From: Bryobacterales bacterium
GTDB lineage: Bacteria; Acidobacteriota; Terriglobia; Bryobacterales; Bryobacteraceae
NCBI GenBank assembly: GCA_027459465.1
Contig: DAIDIH010000057.1
Location: forward strand, 36,516 to 100,515
Reading direction: 5' to 3'
Length of the DNA stretch: 64,000 nt
Part shown: one piece after another, positions 9,175 to 18,973 of the stretch
Layout of the letters: every line of letters starts with the position of its first letter
How positions within the stretch are numbered: the stretch's first letter is position 1
The notes under the pieces: model-generated
The model's input: only the letters and a program-made list of their open reading frames with translations
Database searches by the model: none
What the model was told of the DNA's origin: nothing
Made by a program: the position numbers and the translations under genes

Positions 9175-9448
9175 ACAGCATCCAGGCTTCGAAGCGCTCG
9201 TCGCCAAGGGCGAGGGCCACCGCGGCGGCTCGAAGAGCCATCCGGGATTCGACAAGCTCGTCGCCAAGGGCGAGGGCCACGAGCCGATGATCAAGCCGAG
9301 CCACAAGGGGCTGCTGCACAGGAAGCTGGGCGTGCCGCAGGGCGAGAAGATCCCCGAGGCGAAGCTCGAACAGGCGCTCCACAGCAAGAGCGCATCGGAG
9401 CGGAAGGAAGCTAACTTCGCCAAGACCGCGGAGCGTTGGAAGAAATGA
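9167..9448 (+). CDS. Small phage protein with duplicated HPGFxxLVAKGEGH motif
   Basis: HPGFEALVAKGEGH and HPGFDKLVAKGEGH; KGLLHRKLGVPQGEKIP. Confidence 0.6.
   Translation: MGKQHPGFEALVAKGEGHRGGSKSHPGFDKLVAKGEGHEPMIKPSHKGLLHRKLGVPQGEKIPEAKLEQALHSKSASERKEANFAKTAERWKK
9179..9280 (+). repeat. Direct repeat, 60-bp period, including a 25-nt exact copy
   Basis: gctcgtcgccaagggcgagggccac at 9196-9220 and 9256-9280. Confidence 0.85.
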
Positions 9449-9618
9449 ACACCTGGCTGCAATGGGCGCTCCTGACGGCGCAAAGCGCGCTGAACCTCTA
9501 CCTGCTGACGGCGTCGCCGGCGCTGATCCCGCAGGTGAACAAGCTGCTCAACGACATTCAGGCGCTGCTCAACGCCATCTCGGCGCAGAACGCAACTCCC
9601 CCTCCGCCCCAGGCATGA
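9445..9618 (+). CDS. Small phage protein
   Basis: MNTWLQWALLTAQSALNLYLLTASPALIPQVNKLLNDIQALLNAI. Confidence 0.45.
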   Translation: MNTWLQWALLTAQSALNLYLLTASPALIPQVNKLLNDIQALLNAISAQNATPPPPQA

Positions 9619-9842
9619 ACAAGGTGCTCGTCGGAAATACCGTCGAGTACACGACCAAGGCCGGGAACCCGGCGCCGGCGCTGATCGCCCGCGTGCGCTC
9701 GCAGACGCTCGGCGTATGCGACGTGCTGGCTTTCATCGGCGAGGAGCGGGAGGGCGCGGTCGCGACGCCGCGGCGGTTCCTCATGGTCGCCTACAGCCCA
9801 ACCGCCGAGCCGAACACCTGGCGCTGGCCACGCGACGAATGA
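9615..9842 (+). CDS. Hypothetical phage protein
   Basis: ATG overlaps the upstream stop. Confidence 0.5.
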   Translation: MNKVLVGNTVEYTTKAGNPAPALIARVRSQTLGVCDVLAFIGEEREGAVATPRRFLMVAYSPTAEPNTWRWPRDE

Positions 9843-10180
9843 GCGCGATCTGCACCGACCGGCTGCGCTGCAGGCTCTGCGGCAAGATGCGGCACCGGTT
9901 CGACGTGGTGGGGGCGAGCGTCCGCGGCTACACCTGCCGGGAGTGCCTGGAATGGCATTTCCACGCCATGGACGTGCTCGGAGGAGCGCCTCCCCGCGGC
10001 TGCCAGGGCTGCGGGAAGACGCCGGAGCAACTGAAACGCTCTCCGGATGACTGCGATGTGAGGATGTACGTCGTCCCGAAGGACGGGGTCTACCAACTGC
10101 TGTGCCGCGACTGCGGCAGACAGTACACGCGGCAGCGAAGAGACCTCTACCAGGGCACGGCGTTCGGCGCAACTCTCTGA
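9839..10180 (+). CDS. Zinc-ribbon phage protein
   Basis: CRLCGKMRH, CRECLEWH, CQGCGK, CRDCGRQY. Confidence 0.55.
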   Translation: MSAICTDRLRCRLCGKMRHRFDVVGASVRGYTCRECLEWHFHAMDVLGGAPPRGCQGCGKTPEQLKRSPDDCDVRMYVVPKDGVYQLLCRDCGRQYTRQRRDLYQGTAFGATL

Positions 10181-10182
10181 CG

Positions 10183-10929
10183 ATGCCAGACCCGAACGAT
10201 TCTCTTTCTTCTCCCACCCCAGACGTCCAAGGCGACGCTCCCGCTCTCCCAACTACTCGTCCAGCCGGGAGCGTCACCGCGGACGAGGTAGCCGCGCGCC
10301 TCGCCGCGCTCGAAAAGGAACGGGACGAGGCGATCTCGAAGGCCCGCGAGCAGGAGGAAGCCGCGCGGTACTGGCACGAGCAGGCCAAGGCCGCGCCGCG
10401 AGCCCCGGCGGCCGCGCCGCCAGAGGAGCCCCAGGACGAGGACGTTCTGACGCTGGCGACGCAGGGCGGCAAAGCCTTCGAGGCCTGGCTGAAGAAGAAA
10501 GGGTTCGTGAGCCGGGAGGAAGCGGCAGCCCTGGCCAAGCGGGAGGCCGACAGCCGCATCGAGGAGGCGAAGCTGCTGACCCGGTACGAGGACCTTGCCG
10601 ATCCGAAGAGCGAGTTCTTCAAGGCCACAAAAGAAATCTACGCATCGCTCGTGCGCGAAGGCGTCCCTCAGCTCACCGCGATGAAAATCGCCGCAAAGCA
10701 GGTGGACCTGGAGCGCAAGGCTCTGTCTGCGGCTTCCGACCGCGGGACAGAAGCCGAGCGGAACGCCCGGGCTGCGGCGCAAGGGAGCACCGGCAAGCGC
10801 GGCGCGGCGCCGAAAGAGCAGGACGAGGAGCTGACCGTCGAGCAGAAATGGATCGCGGATGCGATGGGCGTGAGCCACGAAGCCTACAAGAAGCGGGCCA
10901 AGGAGGGCGTGCGGTTCGGACGCGCGTAG
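10183..10929 (+). CDS. Capsid assembly/scaffold-like protein
   Basis: Acidic coiled-coil-rich protein upstream of the capsid gene. Confidence 0.5.
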   Translation: MPDPNDSLSSPTPDVQGDAPALPTTRPAGSVTADEVAARLAALEKERDEAISKAREQEEAARYWHEQAKAAPRAPAAAPPEEPQDEDVLTLATQGGKAFEAWLKKKGFVSREEAAALAKREADSRIEEAKLLTRYEDLADPKSEFFKATKEIYASLVREGVPQLTAMKIAAKQVDLERKALSAASDRGTEAERNARAAAQGSTGKRGAAPKEQDEELTVEQKWIADAMGVSHEAYKKRAKEGVRFGRA

Positions 10930-10933
10930 GAAG

Positions 10934-11515
10934 ATGGCGATGGATCACATTGCGGTTGGGCCGACGAACGAGGAACTGGATGAGCGCCAGGCGAAGGCGG
11001 CCAAGGAGGGCAAGCTGCCCCGCGTCCAGGTATTGCGGGACGGCACCGGGCCGAAGAAGCTGACGGCGCGCGACCCAGACAAGCAGATTCAGGAGCGGGA
11101 GGACTTCCGCTCGAAGGTCATCGACGAGGGCGCTTACGAGGACGTGATGCTCGCCCCCGACCCGATGCACGAGGTGGCGGCGCCGTACCTCGAACCGGGG
11201 ATGGCGTACGGATTTTTGAGCAGCGCATGCGTAAAATCGCGGGGCATGCGCGGATACCAGGTGGTCAAGGATGCCCAGGGCAATCCGGTCACCATGGGGA
11301 CCCTGACGCTGGGCAAAATCCCCCAGCGCATCAAGGACGCCCGCGAAAAGCACCAACGGGAAGAGTCCGAGTCTCAAGTCAAGTCGCTCGCGGTGGAGTA
11401 CGAACAAAAAGTCTCCCAGGTGAAGCGGACGGCGCGCGATCTCGGCCTTGCGGTTGTCGACCCCGGCGAAGTCCAGGGCGACCCGCGGGGCGGACAGCGC
11501 CTGAACATCGGCTGA
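10934..11515 (+). CDS. Hypothetical virion-module protein
   Basis: Intact ORF in the head gene cluster. Confidence 0.5.
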   Translation: MAMDHIAVGPTNEELDERQAKAAKEGKLPRVQVLRDGTGPKKLTARDPDKQIQEREDFRSKVIDEGAYEDVMLAPDPMHEVAAPYLEPGMAYGFLSSACVKSRGMRGYQVVKDAQGNPVTMGTLTLGKIPQRIKDAREKHQREESESQVKSLAVEYEQKVSQVKRTARDLGLAVVDPGEVQGDPRGGQRLNIG

Positions 11516-11571
11516 TACCGTCCAGACACACAAGATTTCGGGCGCCCTCTGGGCTGCCCTAGGAGGCCCGC

Positions 11572-12141
11572 ATGGCGGTGCAGAACGCTTTCGGCCTGCG
11601 GTGGCTCGGGATCACGCGCACTGGCGCGCCCGGCTACACGCGGCAATACGGGAAGGTGGCGACCGACGCCACCGCGATTTTCATGTCGGACGTCGTCATG
11701 AAGACGGCAGCCTCGGTGGCGGATCCCGCCGGCGGGAATCCGGCGCCGGGCTGCCAGAGCGCCAACCATGGCGTCGCCGGCACGGGCCTGTGGCTGGGGA
11801 TCAGCCTCAACTACGGCGCGGCCAACCTGGCGACGATGCACTACGTCGTGGACCAGCCGGACGCGGTGTTCCTCACGCAAAGCGACAGCGCCACGGCGGA
11901 GACCACGGCGGCCATCGTCGGCGAGAACGCCAACCTCAATGTGAGCGCCCTGGGCAATGCCCTGACGCGGCAGAGCCAGATGACGCTGAACAGCGCCTCG
12001 ATCACAGGGACGGCGGGGAAAGACGTGCGGATCCTCAGCCTCTGGGATAACCCGGTGCTCAACCCGGACAACGCGCCGTACCCGATTCTCGAAGTCCAGA
12101 TCGTGCTGCATCAGTACGCCGGTCAGAGCGCGGGGGTCTAG
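11572..12141 (+). CDS. Virion structural protein candidate
   Basis: Position before the capsid and beta-rich composition. Confidence 0.5.
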   Translation: MAVQNAFGLRWLGITRTGAPGYTRQYGKVATDATAIFMSDVVMKTAASVADPAGGNPAPGCQSANHGVAGTGLWLGISLNYGAANLATMHYVVDQPDAVFLTQSDSATAETTAAIVGENANLNVSALGNALTRQSQMTLNSASITGTAGKDVRILSLWDNPVLNPDNAPYPILEVQIVLHQYAGQSAGV

Positions 12142-12144
12142 CCC

Positions 12145-13209
12145 ATGGCTTACCCCGGCGGACCCGTGGGTCCCGGCGCCGGAACCCGGCTCCGTGGACC
12201 GATCTACGTGCAGCCCTTCGCGGGCAAAAAGCTGGCCGATGTGGCGGTCGCCGACGAGTTCGGCGTCCCGCGTCAGGGCGCTTTTCTCAACGACAACTTT
12301 TATGCGCTGGGCACATATCCCGGCGCCTCCAACGGCACGCCGACCAATGTGCAGTGCCAGGCGCTGTGCGATCTCATCGCCCGGCGCGTGGCGCAGGGCG
12401 CGGTCGTCCAATCCAGCGCGCATCGCTTCTGCTTTCGCTCGTTCGTGCCCAGCGTGACGTACTCGGGCGCGTTCATCCCGGCCAGCGCGGGGACGTTCAA
12501 CGGCGTCAACCTCGCGCTGACCGGCATTTTGGCGGCGAGCGAGACGGTTCCCATCGACATCGTCACGGGGAACGCGGCGCTGAGAAGCGCCCTGGCCGAC
12601 CGCCTGGCGGCGCAGCTCGCCTTTGCGCTCGATGCGCAGGTGCTGGGGCTGTACCCCGGCTTCGTGACGAACGCGACACAGGGGGCGAACGCAACGCCCC
12701 TGACCGACGCGGTAATCAAGGCCGCAGCGGCTGAGATCGGGCAAACGGGCGAGCCCATTATCCTCTGCGTCCACCAGCGGCAGTTCCTGGCCAACAGCCT
12801 CGACACGACCGGGATGGCGACCTCGAACATGCTGGCCGAGGACAGCCCGTGGATCGACGTCACGTCCGCGCCGGAGATCCTGGCGGGAGGGGGCACGCCC
12901 ACGGCGCAGCCGCTGAGCCTGGTTATCGCGCCCTGCCAGGGCGTTCCGACAAGCGGCTCGGCGCCGATGACGACGCACAACCTCATGTTCACGCCGAGCG
13001 CCATCGGCGTGGCCAGCGGACAGATGGTGGACGTGAACCAGGTGCTGGCGGCCGGCGTGGCGAACGCCCAGGCCTCGGCCTCGTTCCAGAATCTCGCCGT
13101 CAGCGTTTTCGTGAACAATTCCGGAGCGGGGAATCAAACCGTGTACGCCGCGGCCCTGTTCGGTGTCGCGGTGCTCAACGCCGCGCGTGGCGTACAGGTC
13201 ATCAGCTAG
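12145..13209 (+). CDS. Virion structural protein candidate
   Basis: Gly/Ala/Val-rich protein adjacent to the capsid gene. Confidence 0.5.
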   Translation: MAYPGGPVGPGAGTRLRGPIYVQPFAGKKLADVAVADEFGVPRQGAFLNDNFYALGTYPGASNGTPTNVQCQALCDLIARRVAQGAVVQSSAHRFCFRSFVPSVTYSGAFIPASAGTFNGVNLALTGILAASETVPIDIVTGNAALRSALADRLAAQLAFALDAQVLGLYPGFVTNATQGANATPLTDAVIKAAAAEIGQTGEPIILCVHQRQFLANSLDTTGMATSNMLAEDSPWIDVTSAPEILAGGGTPTAQPLSLVIAPCQGVPTSGSAPMTTHNLMFTPSAIGVASGQMVDVNQVLAAGVANAQASASFQNLAVSVFVNNSGAGNQTVYAAALFGVAVLNAARGVQVIS

Positions 13210-13218
13210 GAGACAACG

Positions 13219-14142
13219 ATGTTAATCCGCAGTAGCTTACCGGATCTTTATTTGCAGAGCGCGCTGCCTGCGATCGACGAAGTCGTGATGACGAAGTACG
13301 CGCAGTACCCGGAGCAGTTCTCCCGGGTGTTCCGCGTGCTGAAGTCCAACCGCTCGATCGAGCAGACGACCGAAGTCACCGGCTTCGGCGACTTCGCGCA
13401 GGTCCCGGAAAACGACTCGACGATCTACGATCAGCCGTTGCCCGGGTTCAATCGGACCTACGTCCATGCGCAGTACAGCCTGGGCTTCAAGGTCTCGAAG
13501 GTCGCCTTCGACGACGACCAGTTCGAAGTGGTGAGGAAACTCGCCGGCGAGCTGGGCCGGTCGGCGAAGGAGACGCGGGAGATCATTCCCGCGAACATCT
13601 TCAACCAGGGGCGGAACGTGCTCTATCCGGGGCCGGACGGCGTCCCGCTGTTCTCGACGGCGCACCCGCTGATCGGCGGGGGGACGCAGACGAACATGCT
13701 CAGCTATTCGAGCGATCCGGACGTGACGAGCCTCCAGCTTGCGTTGACGGATATGCGCACCACGGTCGACCACCGGGGCAAGAAACTGCGCATCCCGCCC
13801 AAGACGCTGATCGTTCCGCCGAAGTTCGAATTCGTGGCGAGCGAGCTGCTGGCCGGCGCCGACTGGCGGCCGGACACCGCGGACCGCACGATCAACGCGT
13901 TCCGCGAGCGCAACGGGATGCCCAGCTTCCAGGACCGCATGGTCTGGGAATACCTGACCACGACCGACTGCTTTATCGAAGCGGCGGTCGAGGACACGGA
14001 ACTGCGGTTCTACAACCGCGAGCCCTTCAACACGGTCCACGACATCGACTTCGACAGCCGCGCCATCAAGACGGCGGGATGGATGCGCTTCAGCGTGGGC
14101 TGGAACAGCTTTTACGGCATCTACTGCATTCCGGGGCTCTGA
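13219..14142 (+). CDS. Major capsid protein (Mu-like head subunit type)
   Basis: HAQYSLGFKVSKVAFDDDQFEVVRKLAGELGRSAKETREI...GPDGVPLFSTAHPLIGGGTQTN...LIVPPKFEFVASELL. Confidence 0.8.
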   Translation: MLIRSSLPDLYLQSALPAIDEVVMTKYAQYPEQFSRVFRVLKSNRSIEQTTEVTGFGDFAQVPENDSTIYDQPLPGFNRTYVHAQYSLGFKVSKVAFDDDQFEVVRKLAGELGRSAKETREIIPANIFNQGRNVLYPGPDGVPLFSTAHPLIGGGTQTNMLSYSSDPDVTSLQLALTDMRTTVDHRGKKLRIPPKTLIVPPKFEFVASELLAGADWRPDTADRTINAFRERNGMPSFQDRMVWEYLTTTDCFIEAAVEDTELRFYNREPFNTVHDIDFDSRAIKTAGWMRFSVGWNSFYGIYCIPGL

Positions 14143-14154
14143 GGAGACACGGAC

Positions 14155-14541
14155 ATGGCGGCAACGAACAAGGCGCGCCGCCAACTGCTGGCGAGCGCAG
14201 TGCGGTCGGCGACCACCGTCGCCGGACCGTTCACGGACGACTTCGGGCGCTTTCTGCGCCTGTACCTGAACGTGACGGCGGCCAGCGGCACCGGCGGCCT
14301 CACCGTGCAGCTCCGCGGCTACGACCCCGTGAGCGGCGTGGCGATGCCTCTCAACAGCGGCGGCACGGCGATCACGGCGGCTGGCGCGTACGTTTTCGAG
14401 TTCGGCCTGGCGGAGGCGGCGGCGAGCGGGGCCGTCCATGACGCCGTGGCGAGGCCGCTGCCCTGCGTCTACGACGTGCAGGTGACGCACGGGGACGGCT
14501 CGAACTACACGTACTCGCTGGGGGCGGAGGCTTTCCAGTGA
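14155..14541 (+). CDS. Small virion protein candidate
   Basis: Directly downstream of the capsid gene. Confidence 0.45.
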   Translation: MAATNKARRQLLASAVRSATTVAGPFTDDFGRFLRLYLNVTAASGTGGLTVQLRGYDPVSGVAMPLNSGGTAITAAGAYVFEFGLAEAAASGAVHDAVARPLPCVYDVQVTHGDGSNYTYSLGAEAFQ

Positions 14542-15284
14542 TCCGCGCCGCGGCGATCGCGGCGCTTATCGCGGCACTGGGCGCCGCGCAGGCCTTGACG
14601 CCCGGCAGCGGGCAGGCGCCAAGCGCCTCCACGCAGGTGCTTTCCTTTGCGGGCCGTACCGGGGCGGTGGCTCCGATGGCGAGCGACTACAGCTTCTCGA
14701 TGCTTGCGGGTACGGCGGCGTCGAACCAGCTTCCGCCGCTCAGCGCGATGATCGGCCTCGTCAACCTCAGCCAGATCAATTCGAGCGGGTTCACAGCGGG
14801 GAGCGTGATCGGCTGGAATGGCTCGGCTTTCGTGCCGATGACCCTGAGCCAGATCGGCGGTCAACTCTACTTGACCCAGATCGCCAGCGGAGGCGCGGCG
14901 GCGGGGAACGTGCTCACCTTCGGCACGTCGTCGTGGGGACCCGGCTCGGGCCTCAGTGGCGGCAGCGGGGGCGCCGTGGCCAGCGTGTTCGGGCGCACGG
15001 GCAGCGTGATCGCGCAGACGGGCGACTACAGCTACAGCCAGATCTCCGGGACGCCCGTGTTTGTGGACCAGATCACCCCCTCTGGCACAATCAACGGCAC
15101 CAACAACGTCTTCACAATTCCGGGCGTTCCTGCAGCCGGCAGCCTCTACCTGTGGCGCAACGGGATGCTCATGAAGCAAGGTCCCCCTCCCGGCGACTAC
15201 ACGCTCAGCGGGACCACGATCCAGTTCAACAGCGGCTCGATTCCGCAGACGGGAGACACCCTGCTGGCCAGCTACCGGCAGTGA
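14538..15284 (+). CDS. Tail fibre/appendage-like protein
   Basis: Repeated FAGRTGAV..ASDYSFS / FGRTGSVIAQTGDYSYSQI motif typical of phage appendage proteins. Confidence 0.6.
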   Translation: MIRAAAIAALIAALGAAQALTPGSGQAPSASTQVLSFAGRTGAVAPMASDYSFSMLAGTAASNQLPPLSAMIGLVNLSQINSSGFTAGSVIGWNGSAFVPMTLSQIGGQLYLTQIASGGAAAGNVLTFGTSSWGPGSGLSGGSGGAVASVFGRTGSVIAQTGDYSYSQISGTPVFVDQITPSGTINGTNNVFTIPGVPAAGSLYLWRNGMLMKQGPPPGDYTLSGTTIQFNSGSIPQTGDTLLASYRQ

Positions 15285-15293
15285 GGCGCGGAT

Positions 15294-16217
15294 ATGGGCT
15301 ACATGACCTGGGGACAACTTCGGATGCAGGTGCAGCAGACGCTGCCGGGCCTGACGCTCGACAAGTGCGACGAGTACCTGAACACGACCTACGCCCGCGT
15401 GCTCGACCACCGGAAATGGCTGGGACTCGAGGAAACGGCTTACGTCGAGACCGCAGCGCCGTATCAGTCCACGACCGACACCGTGACGCTGACCCAGGGC
15501 TCGAACGCCGTGACGGGAGTTGGGACCAGTTGGACGAGCGCGCTGACCGGCTTGAAATTCCAGACCCAGCAGACGGGCGCGATTTACACGTTCACGGTGC
15601 TGACGGCGACGACGGCGACGCTTGATCGCCCCTACGAGGGAACGGGCGGCTCCGGACTCGCTTACTGGCTGCTGACGCTCCGGTATCCGCTGCCTACGGA
15701 CTGCAAGCGCGTGATCGACGTGCTGAGCGCCGACGACGGCTATCCGCTGGCCGACCTGAGCACGCGGAGCCTCGACGGCGCGGTCGGATGGCGGGACGTG
15801 GTGGGAATGCCGGCGGTTTACAACGTGCGGCCGAGCCCGGAAGCCCTCGACGGGGGCACCACGTGGCAGATCGAGTTCTACCCGATCGCGCAGTACGCCA
15901 AGGGTTACCTCGTGCGCTACGAGCGCAGCACGAGCGCTTTCAACGGAACGAACACGGCGTCTTCGCCGCTGCCGTTCGTTTCAGATCAAGTCCTGCTGAG
16001 CGGAGCGCGGGCGAAGGCGTACGCGGACGCCGGACGCCGCGGGGAGTACAACAGCCAGATCGCGTTCCAGGAAAGGCTGTTCGCCGACGAGCTGAACACG
16101 ATGGCGAAGGCCGACCGCCGGAAGGGCAACACGCGGCCCTTCCGCGTGCCGGACCGCTTCACGCGGCACCGGCTCGAGCGGATGCTGCGATCGGCGTTCC
16201 CGAGGATTCTGGGGTGA
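15294..16217 (+). CDS. Head-tail adaptor-like protein
   Basis: Size, position and the DEYLNTTYARVLDHRKW N-terminal helix; podovirus adaptor-like. Confidence 0.45.
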   Translation: MGYMTWGQLRMQVQQTLPGLTLDKCDEYLNTTYARVLDHRKWLGLEETAYVETAAPYQSTTDTVTLTQGSNAVTGVGTSWTSALTGLKFQTQQTGAIYTFTVLTATTATLDRPYEGTGGSGLAYWLLTLRYPLPTDCKRVIDVLSADDGYPLADLSTRSLDGAVGWRDVVGMPAVYNVRPSPEALDGGTTWQIEFYPIAQYAKGYLVRYERSTSAFNGTNTASSPLPFVSDQVLLSGARAKAYADAGRRGEYNSQIAFQERLFADELNTMAKADRRKGNTRPFRVPDRFTRHRLERMLRSAFPRILG

Positions 16218-16221
16218 CGCC

Positions 16222-16953
16222 GTGCAGCTATCCGACATGGCGTCGCGGGTGCTGGCGCGGCTCGATCAGCCCTCGACTGGCAGCTACTACACCCACGGCG
16301 AAACCGTCAGCGCTCTGAACGAGGCGCAGCGGTTTTTCTGCTTTCTCACTCTCGGCTACCAGAAGACGCTCACGGCGGCGATCCAGATGCTGGCCGGGAA
16401 CCCAACGGTCCGGATGTTGACGATCTTCGGAGACTGGCTCGTTCCGCTCCGGGTGAACATTCACGGCGGCGCGCAGCTTCGTCCGGTGCGCCTGGCGGAC
16501 CTCGACAGCCTGGATGCGGACTGGCAGAACGTGGCGGCGACCACATCGAGCCCGGTGGCGCGCTACGCGGCGCTCGGCTTCGATCTGCTGGCGCTTTATC
16601 CGCAGCCGCAGACGGCGGCGGTGAACTTCGATTTCACCTACGCGGCGTCGCCTCCCCCGATGGCCGCGGACACGGACGTTCCTGTGGTTCCGGGCGAGCA
16701 CCACGCCGACTTGGTCGATTACGCAACGTACCGGCTGCGCTACCGGGAGGGCGGCGCGGAATTCGAGAAAGGGCTGCCCTACTTCCGGCGATTCCTGGAT
16801 GGGGCGGCCAAGTACGGGCGCTACATACGCCAGCGCAACCTGGCGGCCCGTTACGACAAGCTGCCCTTCGAAATCGAGCGCGCGGACCTTTCGGCGCTGC
16901 TGGACCTGGATAAACGGCTGGTGCCGGTAAGGAGATCACCCAATGGCGAATGA
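16222..16953 (+). CDS. Head-tail adaptor-like protein
   Basis: ETVSALNEAQRFFCF; LRPVRLADLDSLDADWQ resembles the 18329-18973 product. Confidence 0.5.
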   Translation: MQLSDMASRVLARLDQPSTGSYYTHGETVSALNEAQRFFCFLTLGYQKTLTAAIQMLAGNPTVRMLTIFGDWLVPLRVNIHGGAQLRPVRLADLDSLDADWQNVAATTSSPVARYAALGFDLLALYPQPQTAAVNFDFTYAASPPPMAADTDVPVVPGEHHADLVDYATYRLRYREGGAEFEKGLPYFRRFLDGAAKYGRYIRQRNLAARYDKLPFEIERADLSALLDLDKRLVPVRRSPNGE

Positions 16954-18319
16954 CCTTGGATATACGCCCGGAAGCGGGGCTTTAGTGAGCACGATTCAGG
17001 CATCGAGCGACGCCTCGCACGTGCAGCTTGTCGCCCTGAGCGCGATCGAGGCGACGGGAGACCGCTCGCCGATCCCAGCAGACCCGAACAACGGCCTGGG
17101 CGTCGAGATCCTGGCGATCTCGCCGACGCTGAGCCTTCCTATCACGAACTACGCCGGAGGGCGGCTGACGGTGGACGCGAGCCAGACGAACCTGAGCGTC
17201 CAGAACGTCACCGGCGGCAGCCTGACGGTCGGGGCTCCCGTGGGGACGCCCGTGGCCGTGCGCATCAGCAATGGCTCGGCCTTCGTCGACACGATCCCGG
17301 TGTCGATCGGCGGGACGGTGACGGTCGCGGGCACGGTGAATGTCGGGAACACGCCCAGCGTGGCGCAGAGCGGCACGTGGAATATCGGCACGGTCACTTC
17401 CATCACGAACACGGTGACGGTGGCCGGCAGCGTGAGCGTGACGGGGACCGCCACGGTGGCCGGTACGGTGACCGCGAACCAGGGAACGCCCGCGGCGGTG
17501 GCGAACGCGTGGCCGGCGAAAGTGACGGACGGCACGAACACCGTCGGCACGACGCTGACCGGCGGAAAATACGGGCTGAACGTCCAAGTGATCGGGCAGA
17601 CGGGCGGCGGCTACAGCCAGCAGGACCTGACGGCGTTCACGGTGGGCACCACGCCGGTCGAAGTGATCGGCGGCATCTACGATGACTCGATCGCCACGGC
17701 GCCCAGCGCCGGGCAGGTGACGGTGCTTCGGCTGACGCTGGCCCGCGGGCTGCACGTCAATCTGAGGGACTCGAGCGGAAACGAGCTGGGAGGCTCCGCA
17801 GACCCGCTGTACGTGCAGGCGGTGGGGACCAACTTCCCGCATAACCTCGTGCAAGTGGGCGGCACTGCGGTAGTGACCGCGGCGGCGGGCGTCCAGAAAG
17901 TCGGGATATCGGATGCGGGAGGAAACGCCTTCAGCCAGGTGAACCCCCTGCAGACGCAGAACGCCCCGAGCGGCCAGACCGGCGGGGCGACGCAGACCAT
18001 CTTCCGGTCGAGCGTGAACCTGACGGCGCTGTCGAGCGGCAACGTGCTGCACACGCCGGTGGGAGGGCAGCGGTTCTTCCTTGAGGCGCTGGTGATCGTC
18101 GTGGCTGGCACCGGCGCGGGCAGCTACCAGATCACGGTATACGACAACACGAATTCCGCCTCCACAATCCTGTGGCAGGGCGTCGCGCCCGCGGGCGTTT
18201 ACACGCTCACTCCGGCGCGGCCGATCGCCTCGGCTGCCGCCAACAATGTCCTCCGCGTAGACATCACGGGCAGCGGAACGGTCAACTGCTGGATCACGGC
18301 GATCGGATACGACGCGTAA
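16943..18319 (+). CDS. Tail fibre-like protein with Val/Thr/Gly beta-repeats
   Basis: GTVTVAGTVNVGNTPSVAQSGTWNIGTVTSITNTVTVAGSVSVTGTATVAGTVTANQG. Confidence 0.55.
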   Translation: MANDLGYTPGSGALVSTIQASSDASHVQLVALSAIEATGDRSPIPADPNNGLGVEILAISPTLSLPITNYAGGRLTVDASQTNLSVQNVTGGSLTVGAPVGTPVAVRISNGSAFVDTIPVSIGGTVTVAGTVNVGNTPSVAQSGTWNIGTVTSITNTVTVAGSVSVTGTATVAGTVTANQGTPAAVANAWPAKVTDGTNTVGTTLTGGKYGLNVQVIGQTGGGYSQQDLTAFTVGTTPVEVIGGIYDDSIATAPSAGQVTVLRLTLARGLHVNLRDSSGNELGGSADPLYVQAVGTNFPHNLVQVGGTAVVTAAAGVQKVGISDAGGNAFSQVNPLQTQNAPSGQTGGATQTIFRSSVNLTALSSGNVLHTPVGGQRFFLEALVIVVAGTGAGSYQITVYDNTNSASTILWQGVAPAGVYTLTPARPIASAAANNVLRVDITGSGTVNCWITAIGYDA

Positions 18320-18328
18320 GGGCGACCG

Positions 18329-18973
18329 ATGCCGATCCTGCTATTCCCGCAGGGGGCCGCGGCGCTTGGGCTCGATATCGCCGCGGTCGCCTCCGACATC
18401 CTGCCGGCGCTGGGCGCGGCGAACTTCGCCGATCTGGACTGGTGCACCGAGACGGAGCTGCTCGACTACGCAGACGAAGCGGCGCGCCGGCTGGCGTCGA
18501 AGGTCTCGGTGTGGGTGAACCGGTACGGGCTGCAGACGGTGAACCCTGGCACGCAGCCCGCTCCGGCGCCCTCGGACATGATCGACGCGATTCACGTGAG
18601 CTGGAACGGCGCGTCGCTGAGGCCGGCGTCCGCGCTCGATCTCGAAAGCTATGACTCCGGGTGGCAGTCCACCACGGGAACCCCGGCGCGGTTCTCGATC
18701 GACGCCGGCGCCGGGCAGATTTTCCTGTACCCGGCGGTGACGGTGAGCGGAACGCTCGCGACGATCTATCACCAACTGCAACCGCAGATCGCAGTGGGGG
18801 CGAGCGTGGTGAACGCGCCGACGGTGTTCTGGGACTTCTTCGGCCTGGCGATGCTCGCCGGGGCGCGCGGCAAGGAAAGCGAGCAGGCGATGCCCGAGAT
18901 GGCGGCGCACTTCGAACAGCGGATGACGCTGTTTGAGCAGATCGCCCAGCAATACTGGGGGGCCGCGCAGTAA
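18329..18973 (+). CDS. Head-tail adaptor-like protein
   Basis: LRPASALDLESYDSGWQ resembles the 16222-16953 product. Confidence 0.5.
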   Translation: MPILLFPQGAAALGLDIAAVASDILPALGAANFADLDWCTETELLDYADEAARRLASKVSVWVNRYGLQTVNPGTQPAPAPSDMIDAIHVSWNGASLRPASALDLESYDSGWQSTTGTPARFSIDAGAGQIFLYPAVTVSGTLATIYHQLQPQIAVGASVVNAPTVFWDFFGLAMLAGARGKESEQAMPEMAAHFEQRMTLFEQIAQQYWGAAQ

